Origin: Luzula sylvatica
Taxonomy: Eukaryota > Streptophyta > Magnoliopsida > Poales > Juncaceae
Assembly (NCBI GenBank): GCA_946800325.1
Contig: OX326958.1
Span: 72,661,264 to 72,725,263 of the forward strand
Direction: 5' to 3'
DNA: 64,000 bases
The translations under genes and the position numbers were made by a program. Positions 38,334 to 51,726 of this stretch are shown one piece after another (within the stretch, counting starts at the first letter, position 1; each line of letters starts with the position of its first letter). The notes below the pieces were generated by a model, which saw nothing but the letters and a program-made list of their open reading frames with translations, ran no database searches and was not told the DNA's origin.

Positions 38334-39822
38334 TATGTCATAAAAGATACGATACAAATGATCTTAAAACACGTTATATGAACTCCTCAAAGCATTAGAA
38401 TCTTGTTTTCAATCGAAAAAACAAACTTTCTTAGTGTTTGCGAAATTTGGTGAAAAGTTACGTAGTAAAAGATACGGTACAAATGATCTCAAAACACATT
38501 CTTTGAACTCCTCAAAGCGTTAAAACCCTGTTTTGAATCGAAAAACAAACTTTCTTAGTGTTTGTGAAATTTGGTGAAAAGTTATGTCATAAAAGATACG
38601 ATACAAATGATCTAAAAACACGTTATTTGAACTCCTCAAAGCGTTAGAATCTTGTTTTGAATCGAAAAACAAACTTGCTTAGTGTTTGTGAAATTTTGTG
38701 AAAAGTTATGTCGTAAAAAATACGGTACAAATGATCTAAAAACACGTTATTTGAACTCCTCAAAGCGTTAGAATCTTGTTTTGAATCGGAAAACAAACTT
38801 TCTTAGTGTTTGTGAAATTTGGTGAAAAGTTATGTAGTAAAAGATACGATACAAATGATCTAAAAACACGTTATTTGAACTCCTCAAAGCGTTAGAATCT
38901 TGTTTTGAATCGAAAAACAAACTTTCTTAGTGTTTGTGAAATTTGGTGAAAAGTTATGTCGTAAAAGATACGATACAAATGATCTAAAAACACGTTATTT
39001 GAACTCCTCAAAGCGTTAAAATCTTGATTTGAATCGAAAAACAAACTTTCTTAGTGTTTGCGAAATTTGGTGAAACGTTATGTAGTAAAAGATACGATAC
39101 AAATGATCTTCAAACACGTTATTTGAACTCCTGAAAGCGTTAAAATCTTGTTTTGAATCGAAAAACAAACTTTCTTAGTGTTTGTTAAATTTGGTGAAAA
39201 GTTATGTAGTAAAAGATACGATACAACTGATCTAAAAACACATTATTTGAACTCCTCAAAGCGTTAGAATCTTGTTTTGAATCGAAAAACAAACTTTCTT
39301 AGTGTTTGTGAAATTTGGTGAAAAGTTATGTAGTAAAAGATACGATACAAATGATCTAAAAACACGTTATTTGATCTCCTCAAAGCGTTAAAATCTTGTT
39401 TTGAATCGAAAAACAAACTTTCTTAGTGTTTTTGAAATTTGGTGAAAAGTTATGTAGTAAAAGATACGATACAAATGATCTAAAAACACGTTATTTGAAC
39501 TCCTGAAAGCGTTAAAATCTTGTTTTGAATCGAAAAACAAACTTTCTTAGTGTTTGTTAAATTTGGTGAAAAGTTATGTAGTAAAAGATACGATACAACT
39601 GATCTAAAAACACATTATTTGAACTCCTCAAAGCGTTAGAATCTTGTTTTGAATCGAAAAACAAACTTTCTTAGTGTTTGTGAAATTTGGTGAAAAGTTA
39701 TGTAGTAAAAGATACGATACAAATGATCTAAAAACACGTTATTTGAACTCCTCAAAGCGTTAAAATCATGTTTTGAATCGGAAAACAAACTTTCTTAGTG
39801 TTTGTGAAATTTGGTGAAAAGT
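38334..39822. repeat. HOR copy 1 (ancestral form, 1489 bp)
   Basis: It carries a +1 insertion in B (38411, six A). It keeps ancestral bases at four sites that are derived in all later copies: GAAAAGTTATG at the D end, TTTGGTG in F, AAATGATC in G and CTGAAAGCG in H. Private changes are CACATTCTTTG in C, AATACGGTAC in E and TTCAAACACG in H. It forms the left edge of the block. Confidence 0.9.
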
Positions 39823-41310
39823 TATGTCATAAAAGATACGATACAAATGATCTTAAAACACGTTATATGAACTCCTCAAAGCATTAGAATCTTGTTTTCA
39901 ATCGAAAAACAAACTTTCTTAGTGTTTGCGAAATTTGGTGAAAAGTTACGTAGTAAAAGATACGGTACAAATGATCTCAAAACACGTTATTTGAACTCCT
40001 CAAAGCGTTAAAACCCTGTTTTGAATCGAAAAACAAACTTTCTTAGTGTTTGTGAAATTTGGTGAAAAGTTATGTCATAAAAGATACGATACAAATGATC
40101 TAAAAACACGTTATTTGAACTCCTCAAAGCGTTAGAATCTTGTTTTGAATCGAAAAACAAACTTGCTTAGTGTTTGTGAAATTTTGTGAAAATTTATGTC
40201 GTAAAAAATACGATACAAATGATCTAAAAACACGTTATTTGAACTCCTCAAAGCGTTAGAATCTTGTTTTGAATCGGAAAACAAACTTTCTTAGTGTTTG
40301 TGAAATTTGGTGAAAAGTTATGTAGTAAAAGATACGATACAAATGATCTAAAAACACGTTATTTGAACTCCTCAAAGCGTTAGAATCTTGTTTTGAATCG
40401 AAAAACAAACTTTCTTAGTGTTTGTGAAATTTCGTGAAAAGTTATGTCGTAAAAGATACGATACAAAGGATCTAAAAACACGTTATTTGAACTCCTCAAA
40501 GCGTTAAAATCTTGATTTGAATCGAAAAACAAACTTTCTTAGTGTTTGCGAAATTTGGTGAAACGTTATGTAGTAAAAGATACGATACAAATGATCTTTA
40601 AACACGTTATTTGAACTCCTGAAATCGTTAAAATCTTGTTTTGAATCGAAAAACAAACTTTCTTAGTGTTTGTTAAATTTGGTGAAAAGTTATGTAGTAA
40701 AAGATACGATACAACTGATCTAAAAACACATTATTTGAACTCCTCAAAGCGTTAGAATCTTGTTTTGAATCGAAAAACAAACTTTCTTAGTGTTTGTGAA
40801 ATTTGGTGAAAAGTTATGTAGTAAAAGATACGATACAAATGATCTAAAAACACGTTATTTGATCTCCTCAAAGCGTTAAAATCTTGTTTTGAATCGAAAA
40901 ACAAACTTTCTTAGTGTTTTTGAAATTTGGTGAAAAGTTATGTAGTAAAAGATACGATACAAATGATCTAAAAACACGTTATTTGAACTCCTGAAAGCGT
41001 TAAAATCTTGTTTTGAATCGAAAAACAAACTTTCTTAGTGTTTGTTAAATTTGGTGAAAAGTTATGTAGTAAAAGATACGATACAACTGATCTAAAAACA
41101 CATTATTTGAACTCCTCAAAGCGTTAGAATCTTGTTTTGAATCGAAAAACAAACTTTCTTAGTGTTTGTGAAATTTGGTGAAAAGTTATGTAGTAAAAGA
41201 TACGATACAAATGATCTAAAAACACGTTATTTGAACTCCTCAAAGCGTTAAAATCATGTTTTGAATCGGAAAACAAACTTTCTTAGTGTTTGTGAAATTT
41301 GGTGAAAAGT
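39823..41310. repeat. HOR copy 2
   Basis: First copy with the four derived bases (AAAATTTATG in D, TTTCGTG in F, AAAGGATC in G, CTGAAATCG in H). B has TTTCTTAG; K ends GAAAAGTTATG. Confidence 0.9.
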
Positions 41311-42798
41311 TATGTCATAAAAGATACGATACAAATGATCTTAAAACACGTTATATGAACTCCTCAAAGCATTAGAATCTTGTTTTCAATCGAAAAACAA
41401 ACTTTCTTAGTGTTTGCGAAATTTGGTGAAAAGTTACGTAGTAAAAGATACGGTACAAATGATCTCAAAACACGTTATTTGAACTCCTCAAAGCGTTAAA
41501 ACCCTGTTTTGAATCGAAAAACAAACTTTCTTAGTGTTTGTGAAATTTGGTGAAAAGTTATGTCATAAAAGATACGATACAAATGATCTAAAAACACGTT
41601 ATTTGAACTCCTCAAAGCGTTAGAATCTTGTTTTGAATCGAAAAACAAACTTGCTTAGTGTTTGTGAAATTTTGTGAAAATTTATGTCGTAAAAAATACG
41701 ATACAAATGATCTAAAAACACGTTATTTGAACTCCTCAAAGCGTTAGAATCTTGTTTTGAATCGGAAAACAAACTTTCTTAGTGTTTGTGAAATTTGGTG
41801 AAAAGTTATGTAGTAAAAGATACGATACAAATGATCTAAAAACACGTTATTTGAACTCCTCAAAGCGTTAGAATCTTGTTTTGAATCGAAAAACAAACTT
41901 TCTTAGTGTTTGTGAAATTTCGTGAAAAGTTATGTCGTAAAAGATACGATACAAAGGATCTAAAAACACGTTATTTGAACTCCTCAAAGCGTTAAAATCT
42001 TGATTTGAATCGAAAAACAAACTTTCTTAGTGTTTGCGAAATTTGGTGAAACGTTATGTAGTAAAAGATACGATACAAATGATCTTTAAACACGTTATTT
42101 GAACTCCTGAAATCGTTAAAATCTTGTTTTGAATCGAAAAACAAACTTTCTTAGTGTTTGTTAAATTTGGTGAAAAGTTATGTAGTAAAAGATACGATAC
42201 AACTGATCTAAAAACACATTATTTGAACTCCTCAAAGCGTTAGAATCTTGTTTTGAATCGAAAAACAAACTTTCTTAGTGTTTGTGAAATTTGGTGAAAA
42301 GTTATGTAGTAAAAGATACGATACAAATGATCTAAAAACACGTTATTTGATCTCCTCAAAGCGTTAAAATCTAGTTTTGAATCGAAAAACAAACTTTCTT
42401 AGTGTTTTTGAAATTTGGTGAAAAGTTATGTAGTAAAAGATACGATACAAATGATCTAAAAACACGTTATTTGAACTCCTGAAAGCGTTAAAATCTTGTT
42501 TTGAATCGAAAAACAAACTTTCTTAGTGTTTGTTAAATTTGGTGAAAAATTATGTAGTAAAAGATACGATACAACTGATCTAAAAACACATTATTTGAAC
42601 TCCTCAAAGCGTTAGAATCTTGTTTTGAATCGAAAAACAAACTTTCTTAGTGTTTGTGAAATTTGGTGAAAAGTTATGTAGTAAAAGATACGATACAAAT
42701 GATCTAAAAACACGTTATTTGAACTCCTCAAAGCGTTAAAATCATGTTTTGAATCGGAAAACAAACTTTCTTAGTGTTTGTGAAATTTGGTGAAAAGT
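41311..42798. repeat. HOR copy 3
   Basis: Derived form. B has TTTCTTAG; K ends GAAAAATTATG. Private CTAGTTTTG in J near 42371. Confidence 0.9.
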
Positions 42799-44286
42799 TA
42801 TGTCATAAAAGATACGATACAAATGATCTTAAAACACGTTATATGAACTCCTCAAAGCATTAGAATCTTGTTTTCAATCGAAAAACAAACTTTGTTAGTG
42901 TTTGCGAAATTTGGTGAAAAGTTACGTAGTAAAAGATACGGTACAAATGATCTCAAAACACGTTATTTGAACTCCTCAAAGCGTTAAAACCCTGTTTTGA
43001 ATCGAAAAACAAACTTTCTTAGTGTTTGTGAAATTTGGTGAAAAGTTATGTCATAAAAGATACGATACAAATGATCTAAAAACACGTTATTTGAACTCCT
43101 CAAAGCGTTAGAATCTTGTTTTGAATCGAAAAACAAACTTGCTTAGTGTTTGTGAAATTTTGTGAAAATTTATGTCGTAAAAAATACGATACAAATGATC
43201 TAAAAACACGTTATTTGAACTCCTCAAAGCGTTAGAATCTTGTTTTGAATCGGAAAACAAACTTTCTTAGTGTTTGTGAAATTTGGTGAAAAGTTATGTA
43301 GTAAAAGATACGATACAAATGATCTAAAAACACGTTATTTGAACTCCTCAAAGCGTTAGAATCTTGTTTTGAATCGAAAAACAAACTTTCTTAGTGTTTG
43401 TGAAATTTCGTGAAAAGTTATGTCGTAAAAGATACGATACAAAGGATCTAAAAACACGTTATTTGAACTCCTCAAAGCGTTAAAATCTTGATTTGAATCG
43501 AAAAACAAACTTTCTTAGTGTTTGCGAAATTTGGTGAAACGTTATGTAGTAAAAGATACGATACAAATGATCTTTAAACACGTTATTTGAACTCCTGAAA
43601 TCGTTAAAATCTTGTTTTGAATCGAAAAACAAACTTTCTTAGTGTTTGTTAAATTTGGTGAAAAGTTATGTAGTAAAAGATACGATACAACTGATCTAAA
43701 AACACATTATTTGAACTCCTCAAAGCGTTAGAATCTTGTTTTGAATCGAAAAACAAACTTTCTTAGTGTTTGTGAAATTTGGTGAAAAGTTATGTAGTAA
43801 AAGATACGATACAAATGATCTAAAAACACGTTATTTGATCTCCTCAAAGCGTTAAAATCTTGTTTTGAATCGAAAAACAAACTTTCTTAGTGTTTTTGAA
43901 ATTTGGTGAAAAGTTATGTAGTAAAAGATACGATACAAATGATCTAAAAACACGTTATTTGAACTCCTGAAAGCGTTAAAATCTTGTTTTGAATCGAAAA
44001 ACAAACTTTCTTAGTGTTTGTTAAATTTGGTGAAAAGTTATGTAGTAAAAGATACGATACAACTGATCTAAAAACACATTATTTGAACTCCTCAAAGCGT
44101 TAGAATCTTGTTTTGAATCGAAAAACAAACTTTCTTAGTGTTTGTGAAATTTGGTGAAAAGTTATGTAGTAAAAGATACGATACAAATGATCTAAAAACA
44201 CGTTATTTGAACTCCTCAAAGCGTTAAAATCATGTTTTGAATCGGAAAACAAACTTTCTTAGTGTTTGTGAAATTTGGTGAAAAGT
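42799..44286. repeat. HOR copy 4
   Basis: Derived form. B has TTTGTTAG (about 42891); K ends GAAAAGTTATG. Confidence 0.9.
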
Positions 44287-45774
44287 TATGTCATAAAAGA
44301 TACGATACAAATGATCTTAAAACACGTTATATGAACTCCTCAAAGCATTAGAATCTTGTTTTCAATCGAAAAACAAACTTTCTTAGTGTTTGCGAAATTT
44401 GGTGAAAAGTTACGTAGTAAAAGATACGGTACAAATGATCTCAAAACACGTTATTTGAACTCCTCAAAGCGTTAAAACCCTGTTTTGAATCGAAAAACAA
44501 ACTTTCTTAGTGTTTGTGAAATTTGGTGAAAAGTTATGTCATAAAAGATACGATACAAATGATCTAAAAACACGTTATTTGAACTCCTCAAAGCGTTAGA
44601 ATCTTGTTTTGAATCGAAAAACAAACTTGCTTAGTGTTTGTGAAATTTTGTGAAAATTTATGTCGTAAAAAATACGATACAAATGATCTAAAAACACGTT
44701 ATTTGAACTCCTCAAAGCGTTAGAATCTTGTTTTGAATCGGAAAACAAACTTTCTTAGTGTTTGTGAAATTTGGTGAAAAGTTATGTAGTAAAAGATACG
44801 ATACAAATGATCTAAAAACACGTTATTTGAACTCCTCAAAGCGTTAGAATCTTGTTTTGAATCGAAAAACAAACTTTCTTAGTGTTTGTGAAATTTCGTG
44901 AAAAGTTATGTCGTAAAAGATACGATACAAAGGATCTAAAAACACGTTATTTGAACTCCTCAAAGCGTTAAAATCTTGATTTGAATCGAAAAACAAACTT
45001 TCTTAGTGTTTGCGAAATTTGGTGAAACGTTATGTAGTAAAAGATACGATACAAATGATCTTTAAACACGTTATTTGAACTCCTGAAATCGTTAAAATCT
45101 TGTTTTGAATCGAAAAACAAACTTTCTTAGTGTTTGTTAAATTTGGTGAAAAGTTATGTAGTAAAAGATACGATACAACTGATCTAAAAACACATTATTT
45201 GAACTCCTCAAAGCGTTAGAATCTTGTTTTGAATCGAAAAACAAACTTTCTTAGTGTTTGTGAAATTTGGTGAAAAGTTATGTAGTAAAAGATACGATAC
45301 AAATGATCTAAAAACACGTTATTTGATCTCCTCAAAGCGTTAAAATCTTGTTTTGAATCGAAAAACAAACTTTCTTAGTGTTTTTGAAATTTGGTGAAAA
45401 GTTATGTAGTAAAAGATACGATACAAATGATCTAAAAACACGTTATTTGAACTCCTGAAAGCGTTAAAATCTTGTTTTGAATCGAAAAACAAACTTTCTT
45501 AGTGTTTGTTAAATTTGGTGAAAAATTATGTAGTAAAAGATACGATACAACTGATCTAAAAACACATTATTTGAACTCCTCAAAGCGTTAGAATCTTGTT
45601 TTGAATCGAAAAACAAACTTTCTTAGTGTTTGTGAAATTTGGTGAAAAGTTATGTAGTAAAAGATACGATACAAATGATCTAAAAACACGTTATTTGAAC
45701 TCCTCAAAGCGTTAAAATCATGTTTTGAATCGGAAAACAAACTTTCTTAGTGTTTGTGAAATTTGGTGAAAAGT
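44287..45774. repeat. HOR copy 5
   Basis: Derived form. B has TTTCTTAG; K ends GAAAAATTATG. Matches copy 7 at every diagnostic site. Confidence 0.9.
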
Positions 45775-47262
45775 TATGTCATAAAAGATACGATACAAAT
45801 GATCTTAAAACACGTTATATGAACTCCTCAAAGCATTAGAATCTTGTTTTCAATCGAAAAACAAACTTTGTTAGTGTTTGCGAAATTTGGTGAAAAGTTA
45901 CGTAGTAAAAGATACGGTACAAATGATCTCAAAACACGTTATTTGAACTCCTCAAAGCGTTAAAACCCTGTTTTGAATCGAAAAACAAACTTTCTTAGTG
46001 TTTGTGAAATTTGGTGAAAAGTTATGTCATAAAAGATACGATACAAATGATCTAAAAACACGTTATTTGAACTCCTCAAAGCGTTAGAATCTTGTTTTGA
46101 ATCGAAAAACAAACTTGCTTAGTGTTTGTGAAATTTTGTGAAAATTTATGTCGTAAAAAATACGATACAAATGATCTAAAAACACGTTATTTGAACTCCT
46201 CAAAGCGTTAGAATCTTGTTTTGAATCGGAAAACAAACTTTCTTAGTGTTTGTGAAATTTGGTGAAAAGTTATGTAGTAAAAGATACGATACAAATGATC
46301 TAAAAACACGTTATTTGAACTCCTCAAAGCGTTAGAATCTTGTTTTGAATCGAAAAACAAACTTTCTTAGTGTTTGTGAAATTTCGTGAAAAGTTATGTC
46401 GTAAAAGATACGATACAAAGGATCTAAAAACACGTTATTTGAACTCCTCAAAGCGTTAAAATCTTGATTTGAATCGAAAAACAAACTTTCTTAGTGTTTG
46501 CGAAATTTGGTGAAACGTTATGTAGTAAAAGATACGATACAAATGATCTTTAAACACGTTATTTGAACTCCTGAAATCGTTAAAATCTTGTTTTGAATCG
46601 AAAAACAAACTTTCTTAGTGTTTGTTAAATTTGGTGAAAAGTTATGTAGTAAAAGATACGATACAACTGATCTAAAAACACATTATTTGAACTCCTCAAA
46701 GCGTTAGAATCTTGTTTTGAATCGAAAAACAAACTTTCTTAGTGTTTGTGAAATTTGGTGAAAAGTTATGTAGTAAAAGATACGATACAAATGATCTAAA
46801 AACACGTTATTTGATCTCCTCAAAGCGTTAAAATCTTGTTTTGAATCGAAAAACAAACTTTCTTAGTGTTTTTGAAATTTGGTGAAAAGTTATGTAGTAA
46901 AAGATACGATACAAATGATCTAAAATCACGTTATTTGAACTCCTGAAAGCGTTAAAATCTTGTTTTGAATCGAAAAACAAACTTTCTTAGTGTTTGTTAA
47001 ATTTGGTGAAAAATTATGTAGTAAAAGATACGATACAACTGATCTAAAAACACATTATTTGAACTCCTCAAAGCGTTAGAATCTTGTTTTGAATCGAAAA
47101 ACAAACTTTCTTAGTGTTTGTGAAATTTGGTGAAAAGTTATGTAGTAAAAGATACGATACAAATGATCTAAAAACACGTTATTTGAACTCCTCAAAGCGT
47201 TAAAATCATGTTTTGAATCGGAAAACAAACTTTCTTAGTGTTTGTGAAATTTGGTGAAAAGT
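45775..47262. repeat. HOR copy 6
   Basis: Derived form. B has TTTGTTAG; K has TAAAATCACG (about 46921) and ends GAAAAATTATG. Matches copy 8 at every diagnostic site. Confidence 0.9.
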
Positions 47263-48750
47263 TATGTCATAAAAGATACGATACAAATGATCTTAAAACA
47301 CGTTATATGAACTCCTCAAAGCATTAGAATCTTGTTTTCAATCGAAAAACAAACTTTCTTAGTGTTTGCGAAATTTGGTGAAAAGTTACGTAGTAAAAGA
47401 TACGGTACAAATGATCTCAAAACACGTTATTTGAACTCCTCAAAGCGTTAAAACCCTGTTTTGAATCGAAAAACAAACTTTCTTAGTGTTTGTGAAATTT
47501 GGTGAAAAGTTATGTCATAAAAGATACGATACAAATGATCTAAAAACACGTTATTTGAACTCCTCAAAGCGTTAGAATCTTGTTTTGAATCGAAAAACAA
47601 ACTTGCTTAGTGTTTGTGAAATTTTGTGAAAATTTATGTCGTAAAAAATACGATACAAATGATCTAAAAACACGTTATTTGAACTCCTCAAAGCGTTAGA
47701 ATCTTGTTTTGAATCGGAAAACAAACTTTCTTAGTGTTTGTGAAATTTGGTGAAAAGTTATGTAGTAAAAGATACGATACAAATGATCTAAAAACACGTT
47801 ATTTGAACTCCTCAAAGCGTTAGAATCTTGTTTTGAATCGAAAAACAAACTTTCTTAGTGTTTGTGAAATTTCGTGAAAAGTTATGTCGTAAAAGATACG
47901 ATACAAAGGATCTAAAAACACGTTATTTGAACTCCTCAAAGCGTTAAAATCTTGATTTGAATCGAAAAACAAACTTTCTTAGTGTTTGCGAAATTTGGTG
48001 AAACGTTATGTAGTAAAAGATACGATACAAATGATCTTTAAACACGTTATTTGAACTCCTGAAATCGTTAAAATCTTGTTTTGAATCGAAAAACAAACTT
48101 TCTTAGTGTTTGTTAAATTTGGTGAAAAGTTATGTAGTAAAAGATACGATACAACTGATCTAAAAACACATTATTTGAACTCCTCAAAGCGTTAGAATCT
48201 TGTTTTGAATCGAAAAACAAACTTTCTTAGTGTTTGTGAAATTTGGTGAAAAGTTATGTAGTAAAAGATACGATACAAATGATCTAAAAACACGTTATTT
48301 GATCTCCTCAAAGCGTTAAAATCTTGTTTTGAATCGAAAAACAAACTTTCTTAGTGTTTTTGAAATTTGGTGAAAAGTTATGTAGTAAAAGATACGATAC
48401 AAATGATCTAAAAACACGTTATTTGAACTCCTGAAAGCGTTAAAATCTTGTTTTGAATCGAAAAACAAACTTTCTTAGTGTTTGTTAAATTTGGTGAAAA
48501 ATTATGTAGTAAAAGATACGATACAACTGATCTAAAAACACATTATTTGAACTCCTCAAAGCGTTAGAATCTTGTTTTGAATCGAAAAACAAACTTTCTT
48601 AGTGTTTGTGAAATTTGGTGAAAAGTTATGTAGTAAAAGATACGATACAAATGATCTAAAAACACGTTATTTGAACTCCTCAAAGCGTTAAAATCATGTT
48701 TTGAATCGGAAAACAAACTTTCTTAGTGTTTGTGAAATTTGGTGAAAAGT
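47263..48750. repeat. HOR copy 7
   Basis: Derived form. B has TTTCTTAG; K ends GAAAAATTATG. Same diagnostic pattern as copy 5. Confidence 0.9.
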
Positions 48751-50238
48751 TATGTCATAAAAGATACGATACAAATGATCTTAAAACACGTTATATGAAC
48801 TCCTCAAAGCATTAGAATCTTGTTTTCAATCGAAAAACAAACTTTGTTAGTGTTTGCGAAATTTGGTGAAAAGTTACGTAGTAAAAGATACGGTACAAAT
48901 GATCTCAAAACACGTTATTTGAACTCCTCAAAGCGTTAAAACCCTGTTTTGAATCGAAAAACAAACTTTCTTAGTGTTTGTGAAATTTGGTGAAAAGTTA
49001 TGTCATAAAAGATACGATACAAATGATCTAAAAACACGTTATTTGAACTCCTCAAAGCGTTAGAATCTTGTTTTGAATCGAAAAACAAACTTGCTTAGTG
49101 TTTGTGAAATTTTGTGAAAATTTATGTCGTAAAAAATACGATACAAATGATCTAAAAACACGTTATTTGAACTCCTCAAAGCGTTAGAATCTTGTTTTGA
49201 ATCGGAAAACAAACTTTCTTAGTGTTTGTGAAATTTGGTGAAAAGTTATGTAGTAAAAGATACGATACAAATGATCTAAAAACACGTTATTTGAACTCCT
49301 CAAAGCGTTAGAATCTTGTTTTGAATCGAAAAACAAACTTTCTTAGTGTTTGTGAAATTTCGTGAAAAGTTATGTCGTAAAAGATACGATACAAAGGATC
49401 TAAAAACACGTTATTTGAACTCCTCAAAGCGTTAAAATCTTGATTTGAATCGAAAAACAAACTTTCTTAGTGTTTGCGAAATTTGGTGAAACGTTATGTA
49501 GTAAAAGATACGATACAAATGATCTTTAAACACGTTATTTGAACTCCTGAAATCGTTAAAATCTTGTTTTGAATCGAAAAACAAACTTTCTTAGTGTTTG
49601 TTAAATTTGGTGAAAAGTTATGTAGTAAAAGATACGATACAACTGATCTAAAAACACATTATTTGAACTCCTCAAAGCGTTAGAATCTTGTTTTGAATCG
49701 AAAAACAAACTTTCTTAGTGTTTGTGAAATTTGGTGAAAAGTTATGTAGTAAAAGATACGATACAAATGATCTAAAAACACGTTATTTGATCTCCTCAAA
49801 GCGTTAAAATCTTGTTTTGAATCGAAAAACAAACTTTCTTAGTGTTTTTGAAATTTGGTGAAAAGTTATGTAGTAAAAGATACGATACAAATGATCTAAA
49901 ATCACGTTATTTGAACTCCTGAAAGCGTTAAAATCTTGTTTTGAATCGAAAAACAAACTTTCTTAGTGTTTGTTAAATTTGGTGAAAAATTATGTAGTAA
50001 AAGATACGATACAACTGATCTAAAAACACATTATTTGAACTCCTCAAAGCGTTAGAATCTTGTTTTGAATCGAAAAACAAACTTTCTTAGTGTTTGTGAA
50101 ATTTGGTGAAAAGTTATGTAGTAAAAGATACGATACAAATGATCTAAAAACACGTTATTTGAACTCCTCAAAGCGTTAAAATCATGTTTTGAATCGGAAA
50201 ACAAACTTTCTTAGTGTTTGTGAAATTTGGTGAAAAGT
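48751..50238. repeat. HOR copy 8
   Basis: Derived form. B has TTTGTTAG; K has TAAAATCACG (about 49900) and ends GAAAAATTATG. Same diagnostic pattern as copy 6. Confidence 0.9.
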
Positions 50239-51726
50239 TATGTCATAAAAGATACGATACAAATGATCTTAAAACACGTTATATGAACTCCTCAAAGCAT
50301 TAGAATCTTGTTTTCAATCGAAAAACAAACTTTCTTAGTGTTTGCGAAATTTGGTGAAAAGTTACGTAGTAAAAGATACGGTACAAATGATCTCAAAACA
50401 CGTTATTTGAACTCCTCAAAGCGTTAAAACCCTGTTTTGAATCGAAAAACAAACTTTCTTAGTGTTTGTGAAATTTGGTGAAAAGTTATGTCATAAAAGA
50501 TACGATACAAATGATCTAAAAACACGTTATTTGAACTCCTCAAAGCGTTAGAATCTTGTTTTGAATCGAAAAACAAACTTGCTTAGTGTTTGTGAAATTT
50601 TGTGAAAATTTATGTCGTAAAAAATACGATACAAATGATCTAAAAACACGTTATTTGAACTCCTCAAAGCGTTAGAATCTTGTTTTGAATCGGAAAACAA
50701 ACTTTCTTAGTGTTTGTGAAATTTGGTGAAAAGTTATGTAGTAAAAGATACGATACAAATGATCTAAAAACACGTTATTTGAACTCCTCAAAGCGTTAGA
50801 ATCTTGTTTTGAATCGAAAAACAAACTTTCTTAGTGTTTGTGAAATTTCGTGAAAAGTTATGTCGTAAAAGATACGATACAAAGGATCTAAAAACACGTT
50901 ATTTGAACTCCTCAAAGCGTTAAAATCTTGATTTGAATCGAAAAACAAACTTTCTTAGTGTTTGCGAAATTTGGTGAAACGTTATGTAGTAAAAGATACG
51001 ATACAAATGATCTTTAAACACGTTATTTGAACTCCTAAAATCGTTAAAATCTTGTTTTGAATCGAAAAACAAACTTTCTTAGTGTTTGTTAAATTTGGTG
51101 AAAAGTTATGTAGTAAAAGATACGATACAACTGATCTAAAAACACATTATTTGAACTCCTCAAAGCGTTAGAATCTTGTTTTGAATCGAAAAACAAACTT
51201 TCTTAGTGTTTGTGAAATTTGGTGAAAAGTTATGTAGTAAAAGATACGATACAAATGATCTAAAAACACGTTATTTGATCTCCTCAAAGCGTTAAAATCT
51301 TGTTTTGAATCGAAAAACAAACTTTCTTAGTGTTTTTGAAATTTGGTGAAAAGTTATGTAGTAAAAGATACGATACAAATGATCTAAAAACACGTTATTT
51401 GAACTCCTGAAAGCGTTAAAATCTTGTTTTGAATCGAAAAACAAACTTTCTTAGTGTTTGTTAAATTTGGTGAAAAGTTATGTAGTAAAAGATACGATAC
51501 AACTGATCTAAAAACACATTATTTGAACTCCTCAAAGCGTTAGAATCTTGTTTTGAATCGAAAAACAAACTTTCTTAGTGTTTGTGAAATTTGGTGAAAA
51601 GTTATGTAGTAAAAGATACGATACAAATGATCTAAAAACACGTTATTTGAACTCCTCAAAGCGTTAAAATCATGTTTTGAATCGGAAAACAAACTTTCTT
51701 AGTGTTTGTGAAATTTGGTGAAAAGT
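50239..51726. repeat. HOR copy 9
   Basis: Derived form. B has TTTCTTAG. H has a private CTAAAATCG at 51037. K ends GAAAAGTTATG as in copies 1, 2 and 4. Confidence 0.9.
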
